Assembly (NCBI GenBank): GCA_965206025.1
Contig: CBDBIU010000005.1
Coordinates: 2,294,001 to 2,358,000, forward strand
DNA: 64,000 bases
Source: G963668345 sp965206025
Lineage (GTDB): Bacteria; Acidobacteriota; Terriglobia; Bryobacterales; UBA6623
Direction: 5' to 3'
Part shown: one piece after another, positions 26,175 through 33,098 of the stretch
How positions within the stretch are numbered: the stretch's first letter is position 1
How the letters are laid out: each line of letters starts with the position of its first letter
Made by a program: the position numbers and the translations under genes
Notes under the pieces: generated by a model
What the model saw: only the letters and a program-made list of their open reading frames with translations
The model's database searches: none
What the model was told of the DNA's origin: nothing

Positions 26175-27770
26175 TTAGCCGGGCAACTCCACGGCCCGAG
26201 CGAAATTGACCGCCTCTAGCTGCTGAAGCTGCTGCAACACCTGGGCGGGGATGCCTTCGTCGATGCGAACAACGGCTACGGCTTCGGCCGGCTCGCCCGG
26301 ACGGTGGGTATTCTCACGCCGCCCGAGAGAGAAGTCGGCAATGTTAATGCCGTTGTCGCCGAGGACTGTGCCTAGCCGGCCGATCACGCCGGGGACGTCG
26401 ATGTTGTTCAAAAACACCATGTGGCCTCGCAGAGAGGCCTCGACGTAGATGCCGTCCACGCTGATCAGCCGCGGAGATTGATCAGCGAAAACGGTGCCTT
26501 CGACGCCCCGCCGTCCCTCTTCGGTATCGAGCACCAGCGATAAGGAATCACTGTACTGCGTGCGGCCGCGCCGGATCTCGTTTAAACCGATCGCCCGGTC
26601 GGAGGCGATCTGGGCGGCGTTGATCAGATTGGCTTTTTCCGATAGGAAGCGGTTGAGAATACCCGCCAGCGCCGCGTTTCGTATCAACGTCGTGTTGGCT
26701 TCCTGGAAGTTGCCGGAGTAAGTCAGGGTCACCCGGCTGGGACTGCCGCCCGCGATCTGCATGGCGAAGGACCCGAGCCGCTCCGCCAACTCCAGATAAG
26801 GGCGGATCAGGGCGTACTGTTCGGCGCTGATCGAAGGAGTGTTGACGGCATTCGTGACGACGCCGTGTTTGAGGTACTCGCGGACCTGTTCGGCGATGCG
26901 GATGCCCACCGCCTCCTGGGCTTCCTCCGTCGAGCCGGCGATATGGGGGGTAGCGATGACCTTTTCGTGTGCGAGCACGGGCGAGCCGGCCGGGGGCGGC
27001 TCGGGCGAGAAAACGTCGAGCGCCGCGCCGGCGACTTTGCCGGAACGCAAGGCTTCGTCGAGGGTAGCCGAATCGATCAGCTCGCCCCGGGCGCAGTTGA
27101 TGATGCGCACGCCTTGCTTCATTTTGGCGAAGGCGTGGCGGCCCAACAGATGGCGCGTCTCGGGCGTCAGCGACAGATGCAAACTGATATAGTCGCTGAC
27201 GGTGAATAGTTCGTCGGCGGAGACGAGATCGACGCCCCGCTCCTTGGCCAACTCGTGCGAGACATAAGGATCCTGGGCCACGACCTTCATGCCCAGCGAC
27301 CTGGATCGGCGCGCGACTTCCATCCCGATACTGCCCAGTCCGATGATGCCGAGCGTCTTACCGCTCAGCTCCGTTCCCAGAAACTTTCCCTTCTCCCACT
27401 TGCCGGATTTCGTCGACGCACTGGCCTGGGCGATGGGACGCGCTAGAACAAGCATCAGCGCCAGCGTGTGTTCGGCGACCGAGATCGCGTTGCCCCCGGG
27501 CGTGTTCATCACGACGATGCCGCGGGCGGTGGCCGCCTCGATGTCGACGTTATCGACTCCGATTCCGGCGCGGCCGATGACGCGCAGTTTCGGCGCCCGG
27601 CCGAGCAGGTCCTGGGTTATCTCGGTCGCGCTGCGGACAATCAGGGCTTCGGCTTCGGGCAGATGAGCGGCAAACTCCTTCGGGGTGGAGGTTATGGCGT
27701 GCCAACCCGGCTCGGACCGGAAAACCTCCAGGGCCGCGGCCGAAATGGTTTCAGCGATCAGAATATTCAT
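26175..27770 (-). CDS. serA: D-3-phosphoglycerate dehydrogenase
   Basis: Oxidises 3-phosphoglycerate, the committed step of serine synthesis. The 531 residues comprise a substrate domain, the NAD fold (KTLGIIGLGSIGMEVARRSRSLG), the catalytic INCARGELID and IATPHIAGSTEEAQ motifs, an intervening ASB domain, and a C-terminal ACT domain (MVFLNNIDVPGVIGRLGTVLGDNGINIADFSLGR) for serine feedback. It lies 20 bases after the aminotransferase gene and is co-transcribed with it, supporting a shared serine pathway. Confidence 0.95.
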   Translation of the reverse strand: MNILIAETISAAALEVFRSEPGWHAITSTPKEFAAHLPEAEALIVRSATEITQDLLGRAPKLRVIGRAGIGVDNVDIEAATARGIVVMNTPGGNAISVAEHTLALMLVLARPIAQASASTKSGKWEKGKFLGTELSGKTLGIIGLGSIGMEVARRSRSLGMKVVAQDPYVSHELAKERGVDLVSADELFTVSDYISLHLSLTPETRHLLGRHAFAKMKQGVRIINCARGELIDSATLDEALRSGKVAGAALDVFSPEPPPAGSPVLAHEKVIATPHIAGSTEEAQEAVGIRIAEQVREYLKHGVVTNAVNTPSISAEQYALIRPYLELAERLGSFAMQIAGGSPSRVTLTYSGNFQEANTTLIRNAALAGILNRFLSEKANLINAAQIASDRAIGLNEIRRGRTQYSDSLSLVLDTEEGRRGVEGTVFADQSPRLISVDGIYVEASLRGHMVFLNNIDVPGVIGRLGTVLGDNGINIADFSLGRRENTHRPGEPAEAVAVVRIDEGIPAQVLQQLQQLEAVNFARAVELPG

Positions 27771-27790
27771 GGGCGGAATTTACAGCCTGC

Positions 27791-28960
27791 TCAGGCGTCC
27801 ACCGGCGCCGGCCGGAACGCTTCCCGGTAGACTTGTTGAACCGCTCGAACGCCGGAGCCGAACTCGACCGGCCGGCCCAGCGAGTCGAGGATGATTTCGA
27901 GCTCCGCGATGACTCCAAAAAGGTCGGTGACATCGAAGTAGCCGAGGTGCGCGATGCGGAAGATCTCCCCCTTCATGGAACCCTGTCCGTTAGCGATCAC
28001 CGTACCGAATCGCTCTCGGAACTGCTGCACGATTGTCCCCGAGTCAATACCCGAGGGGGAGCGAACGGCCGTGATCGCGCCCGCCGGGGCGCCTTGGGCA
28101 AACAGTTCGAGGTTCAAGGCCATGGCCGCCTCTCTGGTTGCCCGCGCCAGCAGTTGCGCGTTTTCGATCAGGCCGTCGCGTCCGATCTCGCGGATGTAGC
28201 CCAGTGTCTCCCCCAGCCCCAGCATGAGCGAGATGGCCGGCGTGTAGGGCGACAATCCTTTCTCGGCGTCCTGGTGCTGCTTGCGAAGATCAAAGTAGTA
28301 GTAGCCTTGTTTCTCGGATCGGCAACGCTCCCAGGCCGCGGGGCTGAGGGAAACAAAGGCCAGCCCGGGGGGAATCATGACCGCTTTTTGGGACCCCCCG
28401 ATGACGACATCCAGCCCCCAGCCGTCGATGTCGAGGCGGCTGGTACCGAGTCCCGTGATGCCGTCGACGACGAAGATGGCATCGCTCGCGGCGACTGCCG
28501 AGGCCATCGCCTTAATGTCGTGGCTGACGCCGGTAGAGGACTCCGTCGCCTGGACGAAGACGCCTCGGATCGTCGAATCGCTCTCCAAAGCCTCCGCGAT
28601 TCGCTGCGCTGAAACGGCCTCGCCGTAGGGAGCATCGAGCACCTTGACGTCGAGTCCGAAGGCGCGCGTGATCTCGACCCAGCGCTCGCCGAACGTGCCG
28701 GCGGAAGCGGCCAGGACTCGTTCGCCGGGAGCAAAAAGATTCGAGGCCGCGCTTTCCATCGCCCCCGTCCCCGACGAGGTGAACAGCACGACGTCGTTTC
28801 GCGTGCCCATGAAATATTGCAGGCCGTCGAGGACCTGCCGGTAGAGTTTCCGGAAGTCTTCCGTGCGATGGTGGATGTTGGCGCCCGCCATGGCGCGGAC
28901 CGCGGGCGGATAAAGAGGCGTGGGGCCCGGCGTGAGGAGTCGAAGCTTCTTAATGTTCAT
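27791..28960 (-). CDS. Class V aminotransferase, serine-pyruvate/phosphoserine type
   Basis: PLP enzyme of 389 residues in the alanine-glyoxylate/serine-pyruvate aminotransferase family. The N-terminus LLTPGPTPLYPPAV and HHRTEDFRKLY are typical, the PLP lysine is in GGSQKAVMIPPG, and VFVQATESSTGVSHDI and FVVDGITGLGTS bind the cofactor phosphate and ring. The tandem arrangement with serA suggests it supplies the phosphoserine transamination step, as in some bacteria and archaea that lack classical SerC; this is inference from context. The ATG at 28960 is chosen; an upstream in-frame start at 29083 runs into relic IS sequence. Confidence 0.9.
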   Translation of the reverse strand: MNIKKLRLLTPGPTPLYPPAVRAMAGANIHHRTEDFRKLYRQVLDGLQYFMGTRNDVVLFTSSGTGAMESAASNLFAPGERVLAASAGTFGERWVEITRAFGLDVKVLDAPYGEAVSAQRIAEALESDSTIRGVFVQATESSTGVSHDIKAMASAVAASDAIFVVDGITGLGTSRLDIDGWGLDVVIGGSQKAVMIPPGLAFVSLSPAAWERCRSEKQGYYYFDLRKQHQDAEKGLSPYTPAISLMLGLGETLGYIREIGRDGLIENAQLLARATREAAMALNLELFAQGAPAGAITAVRSPSGIDSGTIVQQFRERFGTVIANGQGSMKGEIFRIAHLGYFDVTDLFGVIAELEIILDSLGRPVEFGSGVRAVQQVYREAFRPAPVDA

Positions 28961-29073
28961 GGGAACCGGGCGCACAAAAAGGACCGTCCTCGGGGTGAAG
29001 GGAAGGTCCGTGTGTCGGCGAGTATTCTTCAGAATAACGCGCTGCGAAGCCGGTCGCACGGGGGGCGCGGGTG

Positions 29074-29336
29074 GTTTCTCCACTCCAGCGAGTCAAAGGC
29101 AAAGGGCGGGCCGAGATCTACACGTGGGTGGCGCGCACGCTTTAATTACCGGCAGGGCGGAGAACTCCAACCCGCCCGCTACCGGCGGCATCGCTTTGCC
29201 CGCAAGTACACGCCCGCCGACGTCGAACTGCTGGCGGCGCGAGCGGCGCCGGCCCGACCCGCAAGGCCAACCCGGCTGCGAGTGGATACGAAGCCGATGG
29301 CGTCAAGGGCGTCTACCACATCAATGGTGGGGCGCG
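29074..29336 (+). pseudogene. Multiply deleted relic of the rve-type transposase
   Basis: Blocks nearly identical to the transposase gene at 50360-51604 appear in the same order but with pieces missing: GRAEIYTWVARTL, then RQGGELQPARYRRHRFARKY with TPADVELLA, then RPARPTRLRVDT, then DGVKGVYHIN. Junctions carry deletions of about 10, 150, 260 and 4 bases, some at short matches. No continuous reading frame remains. It lies just upstream of the aminotransferase start. Confidence 0.85.
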
Positions 29337-29400
29337 GGTGGCCGAGTAATTAATTCGCGCCGCGGGCCACCGACACGATGGTCGGAGCAGTCCCGTATTC

Positions 29401-29641
29401 CCATAGTCGGTGAAAACGTCGTCCGCTAGAACAACCATCGAGGTGTAGTCGGTCACCAACTGGTAGGCGAGACCTAGATCGCGAATTGCCGTTTCGGATT
29501 CCGATTCATCCACCTCTCCTATGTCGGCCCTGGTTTCGATCTCCTCGATCTGGGCCAGCGCCCGGAGTCTTTCAATTTCGGGATCGTCGACCTCAACGTC
29601 GGGGAAGTCAAAAACGGTCGAGTAAGTCTTATCCTCCCCGG
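29401..29641 (-). pseudogene. Fragment of a VIT/VWA-domain protein gene
   Basis: A minus-strand frame open across this interval reads KTYSTVFDFPDVEVDDPEIE, RLRALAQIEEIETR, then AIRDLGLAYQLVTDYTSMVV and LADDVF. The ALAQIEEI...LGLAYQLVTDYTSMVVL pattern is the conserved segment at the end of the VWA region of inter-alpha-trypsin-inhibitor-like proteins. No VIT or MIDAS part is left and no start fits. It is bounded by the IS relic and a family A end, so it is a genomic scar. Confidence 0.65.
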
Positions 29642-29727
29642 AAAGAGACGCGCCCTGAGTGTCACTCGGGCTTGGCCGTCTTTATCGTAGTGCCCAAACA
29701 GGACGAGCTGCTGTCCTCGGTACCGTT

Positions 29728-29806
29728 GAGCACGGTGAGCAAGCGCAACGACGTAATGGCGGGCCTATCGCGTGCTTCGACCGTCAGCTGGTGAGAAATG
29801 CGGGCT
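29728..29806. repeat. Family A repeat, solo end (A2)
   Basis: An isolated copy of the second end type of family A: GAGCACGGTGAGC through GTAATGGCGGGCC to GACCGTCAGCTGGTGAGA and GCGGGCT. It closely matches the inverted left part of the element beginning at 49968. The opposite end is missing. Confidence 0.7.
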
Positions 29807-29837
29807 CGAGAATCTCCGCGAATGAACCTAAATTAGT

Positions 29838-30293
29838 GGCTCTTCCGGGTTTTTAGTGGGTGGCCAACGGGTAGCCGGCTCCTCCATCCTGCCGACCCGA
29901 CGTCGCCCGCAGTCACATCGGAGCCCAAAAGGCGGCCAAGAAATCCCCAAATACCCTACACGCCAGTCCGGTCGTGGGCAACTCGTAAAGGGAATAAGAT
30001 ACTGATAAACAGGGAGTTATCTCTTTGAGTGTGGCCACTGGATGACAGTTGTGGATCCGCATTTCACAGCCTTCGGGAGACTGTACGACTACCTGCCAGC
30101 AGCCTTGCTCTACTCGTAACCCTTTGTTTATCAGTAATTCTTTTTGGCCAACGCAGTCGCCGCCCGGCCTTGGGGGCCGTAGAGTTGTCACGAAGCCCTT
30201 GAATGGCACCGAAGCAGGCTCCGGGAGGTCGGCCTCACAGTGGCGAGGGATCCGTCACTCACCGCCGCCAGCCACTAAAATCCCAGAAGAGCC
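29838..30293. mobile_element. 456-bp non-autonomous ISL3-type element (MITE)
   Basis: Terminal inverted repeats GGCTCTTCCGGGTTTTTAGT (left) and GGCTCTTCTGGGATTTTAGT (right, reversed) match the ends of the ISL3 element at 15583-16881. It is flanked by a perfect 8-bp direct repeat AAATTAGT at 29830-29837 and 30294-30301, the ISL3 target length. The interior has no transposase similarity. Inside is a second inverted repeat, ACTGATAAACA near 30000 and TGTTTATCAGT near 30125. Movement would depend on a transposase acting in trans. The right target repeat overlaps the stop of the neighbouring enolase-superfamily gene. Confidence 0.92.
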
Positions 30294-30296
30294 AAA

Positions 30297-31307
30297 TTAG
30301 TTTGCTTTCCAAGAGCTTGCTTCTACGCAGTGCTCCTCCACCGCCTGGGGCGTAAAACGTACTCCATGGCCGGGTGATCGCGTGGGATAGGCATACCCCT
30401 GTTCCACCCGCACCGGCTCCTCGACAAAGCGGTCCAGAAACGGGAAATGTTCGAGCAGAATGGCGTTAGGAACCGCGCACACCAGATGAACGTGCAACTC
30501 CATCAGAAAATGCGGAACAACGACGGTGTTAAAGCTGTGGGCCGTATGGGCAATCCGCAGCCACTCGGTGACCCCGCCCACGCGGGCGACATCCGGCTGT
30601 AGAATCGAAGCGGCCTCGCGAGCCAAGTATTCCTTGAAAGCATGCCGGTTGTAGAGGTTTTCGCCGACGGCGATCGGGATGGAAGTGCTGTTGTGCAACT
30701 GGCGATGGCCCGCGACGTCGTCCGCCTCGATCGGTTCTTCCAGCCAAAAAATGCCGAACTCTTCGAATAAGCGCGCCCGCGCGATGGCTTCCCAGGCTGT
30801 CCAGTGCAGATTGGCGTCGACCATGAGCTTCATGTCGTCGCCAATGGCCTTTCTGACAGCACGAAGACGCGCCGTGTCTTCGGAGCGCTTCTCCTTCCCG
30901 ACCTTGATCTTGACGCCGAAAAACCCCTCTTCGAGGCGGCGACGGGAATTATCAACCAACTGATCCTGGCTATGATTCAGCCAACCGCCGTCGGTGTCGT
31001 AACAGGGAATCCTGGAGCGGGAAGCCCCAAGAAATTTGAACAGAGGCTGCTCGGCCCGCTTCGCCTTGAGATCCCACAGTGCGATGTCAATCGCCGACTG
31101 CGCCAGGGAAAACAGCCCATGGCGGCCCACCCAGTGAAGCGCCCACCACATCTTCTCCCACAGGCGTTCGATATCGGCGGGGTCCTCGCCTAGAATCAGC
31201 GGCACGATGTCGTCGTCGAGCAACCTCTTTGTTGCCCGACCCGCGCGCCCGATCGTGTAAGTAAAACCTAAGCCTGAAATCCCCTCGTCGGTGTGAAGCG
31301 TGGGCAA
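30297..31307 (-). CDS. Mandelate racemase/muconate lactonizing enzyme family protein, 5' end damaged
   Basis: Enolase-superfamily acid-sugar dehydratase or racemase. The open frame gives 336 residues: capping segment TLHTDEGISGLGFTYTIG, KIKVG (KxK base), DANLHW, WLEEPI and VGENLY metal ligands, and QPDVARVGG, VVPHFLMELH. The first capping-domain strand (VKITRIDTALYRFPPDREIV) is encoded just upstream, but in another frame: the two frames join at ATTGCC, one base out of phase. The same region is duplicated. The frame at 31307 starts with TTG only by chance, so the gene is probably inactive or the sequence contains an error. The 3' end abuts the ISL3-type MITE. Confidence 0.75.
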   Translation of the reverse strand: MPTLHTDEGISGLGFTYTIGRAGRATKRLLDDDIVPLILGEDPADIERLWEKMWWALHWVGRHGLFSLAQSAIDIALWDLKAKRAEQPLFKFLGASRSRIPCYDTDGGWLNHSQDQLVDNSRRRLEEGFFGVKIKVGKEKRSEDTARLRAVRKAIGDDMKLMVDANLHWTAWEAIARARLFEEFGIFWLEEPIEADDVAGHRQLHNSTSIPIAVGENLYNRHAFKEYLAREAASILQPDVARVGGVTEWLRIAHTAHSFNTVVVPHFLMELHVHLVCAVPNAILLEHFPFLDRFVEEPVRVEQGYAYPTRSPGHGVRFTPQAVEEHCVEASSWKAN

Positions 31308-31532
31308 TGATCTCCATCGCCTCCATTTGCTGAATGGCGTCGACGATTTCGCGATCAGGGGGAAAGCGATAGAGGGCGGTGTCGATCCGGGTGATTTTCA
31401 CAAGCCCAATGACCGGACGTGAGCGGCAATGATCTCCATCGCCTCCATTTGCTGAATGGCGTCGACGATTTCGCGATCAGGGGGAAAGCGATAGAGGGCG
31501 GTGTCGATCCGGGTGATTTTCACAAGCCCAAT
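31304..31532. repeat. 107-bp direct duplication at the 5' end of the enolase-superfamily gene
   Basis: Bases 31304-31410 and 31426-31532 appear identical, separated by 15 bases. Each copy encodes, on the minus strand, VKITRIDTALYRFPPDREIV through AMEIIA. The upstream copy then reads AHVRSLGL and a stop; the downstream copy runs into a frameshift. A recent slip or unequal exchange would explain it; an assembly artefact is also possible. Confidence 0.9.
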
Positions 31533-31717
31533 CTCTCTACCTGAGAAGTGTAGCGCCCAACGTCTTGGCAAACGCCACCATGACCGCCGAGTTCGGGAAA
31601 CGCGGCTCGACGGACCACGTTTTGGTCCAACCATGGTAGCACCCATCTTCTTCGCCGGCCCTCGACCGTTCTCTCGGGGCACGAAGGATCTTGATGGGCA
31701 CAGATCTCACGTTTCTT

Positions 31718-32554
31718 CTACTTAGGCGAGGGTTGAGGAGCGAAAGGATAGAAGTCGAGGATGATGTCATCCCGGTACGAGAAGTTGGGGAAGTCAAGCC
31801 GAGGCATCGGATACTGGGTGGTCGATGCCACGGCGACGAAATCGCTTTTCCTTACATAGGCCACTTCGAGTACCTCCGGAACGACGGAGTTACCGACAGC
31901 CTGTAGGTTGGAATTGTTGTTGCCATGCACGTGCGCCAGGTGAAACGTCTCATTCAGCTTCCGCAAAACCTTCGCCTGATTGTCGAAAGCGTCTCCCGTC
32001 TCCGTGCCGAACCCATGCAGCTCCATGACAAGCTGCTTGAAACGGCCCATGACATCGTCTGGAGTCGCCAGGAGACTGAGCCACTCGGCCCCTTCAACGT
32101 CCATTTTCAAAAGGAGGTTTTCCTTTTCCGCATGGCCGTTTTCCGCCACATGGCCCTGCAGTGAATTCAGATCGGCAGTACGGCGTGGACCAATGCCTTC
32201 CGGTTTCCAAGTGATGAGAGGAGAAGGATCCTCCTCCGGCAAGCCGCCGATGGTGTGGTCATACAGGTAGGCGCGGATGCGATTTTCCGCTACGAAATGG
32301 CTTTCAAATCCCATGTCGCTTCCGATGCCGTAGCTGTAGAGAACATCGTAATCTTGACCAGCGATCATAACGTAACCGCCATCATGCTCGGGGCCGAGTC
32401 GCTGTTTCTCGGCGCCAACAATGTCGACCGGCCGAAGTTCCACAAGCAGCTGCAATAATTGCGCTTCACTGATCGCCGCCGGCGAAGTTTTGACCCGACA
32501 AGAGGCCAACAGTGCCAGGCCGATGACCAGTACAAAGAGGTGGGTTTTTTTCAT
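31718..32554 (-). CDS. Lipoprotein-like Methyltransf_22/FkbM-type protein
   Basis: A 278-residue protein starting MKKTHLFVLVIGLALLASC, with a lipobox (LASC), so predicted to be lipid-anchored outside the cytoplasm. The body resembles the METTL24/Methyltransf_22 group: RLGPEHDGGYVM, LYSYGIGSDMGFE, then LLLKMDVEGAEWLSLL and VMELHGFG. SAM is not expected outside the cytoplasm, so the fold may have another role. The ATG at 32554 follows GGAG; the longer in-frame start at 32581 would disturb the signal. The gene lies downstream of the tRNA in opposite orientation and has no operon partner. Confidence 0.82.
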   Translation of the reverse strand: MKKTHLFVLVIGLALLASCRVKTSPAAISEAQLLQLLVELRPVDIVGAEKQRLGPEHDGGYVMIAGQDYDVLYSYGIGSDMGFESHFVAENRIRAYLYDHTIGGLPEEDPSPLITWKPEGIGPRRTADLNSLQGHVAENGHAEKENLLLKMDVEGAEWLSLLATPDDVMGRFKQLVMELHGFGTETGDAFDNQAKVLRKLNETFHLAHVHGNNNSNLQAVGNSVVPEVLEVAYVRKSDFVAVASTTQYPMPRLDFPNFSYRDDIILDFYPFAPQPSPK

Positions 32555-32738
32555 AAGGATTTTCTCCGAGATCAAACACACGCGCGGCGTGGGCCGCGCC
32601 TACGTCAAGCGCATGGAGGGTAGAACGGAGGCCCGGCTAACAACAAGCGCGGCGAAGAACAAGAAACGGGGAGAGGCACTGATTTTCACATCCCATCCGC
32701 TTATTATAGATGAAATTAGAATTTCCACCTCGAATCGC

Positions 32739-32785
32739 TAGCCCGCCTTTCTCACCACCTGACGAGGTGAAGTGCGTGAGAAAAA
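32739..32785. repeat. Family A repeat, solo end (A3)
   Basis: TAGCCCGCCTTTCTCACCAC followed by GAGGTGAAGTGCGTGAGAA, the first end type of family A. No matching partner end lies within 400 bases. It sits in the 370-base gap upstream of the methyltransferase and the tRNA. The remaining gap holds the tRNA promoter and nothing else recognisable. Confidence 0.7.
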
Positions 32786-32889
32786 TGGGCCAACCGGCCC
32801 CCCGGATCCTCCTGCTGGGCCCGACAAGAGCCGAGAATCGATGGGCCGAAACTGCCTGATATCAATCGAACTCCGGTTCTTGCAAAAAT

Positions 32890-32919
32890 TTGACGGACTA
32901 CAACACCTTCCGATACTAT
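32890..32919 (+). promoter_or_regulatory. Sigma-70-type promoter of the initiator tRNA
   Basis: TTGACG at 32890-32895 and TACTAT at 32914-32919 are separated by 18 bases, close to consensus. The tRNA begins five bases after the -10 box, consistent with a start at or just before the mature 5' end. Confidence 0.7.
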
Positions 32920-32924
32920 GAACC

Positions 32925-33002
<78 letters not shown>

Positions 33003-33098
33003 CCCTATAGGCCGTTTGAACGCAACCCACTTCCCTCTGCATCCGACCGAGTTCCGTCACCGCCTTACAAGCACGGATTGTTGTGATCAGAGGGCGAC

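Noticed and set aside
29913..30209. 98-codon frame inside the ISL3-type MITE
   Set aside because: No family pattern; it spans the inner inverted repeat and is probably not translated.
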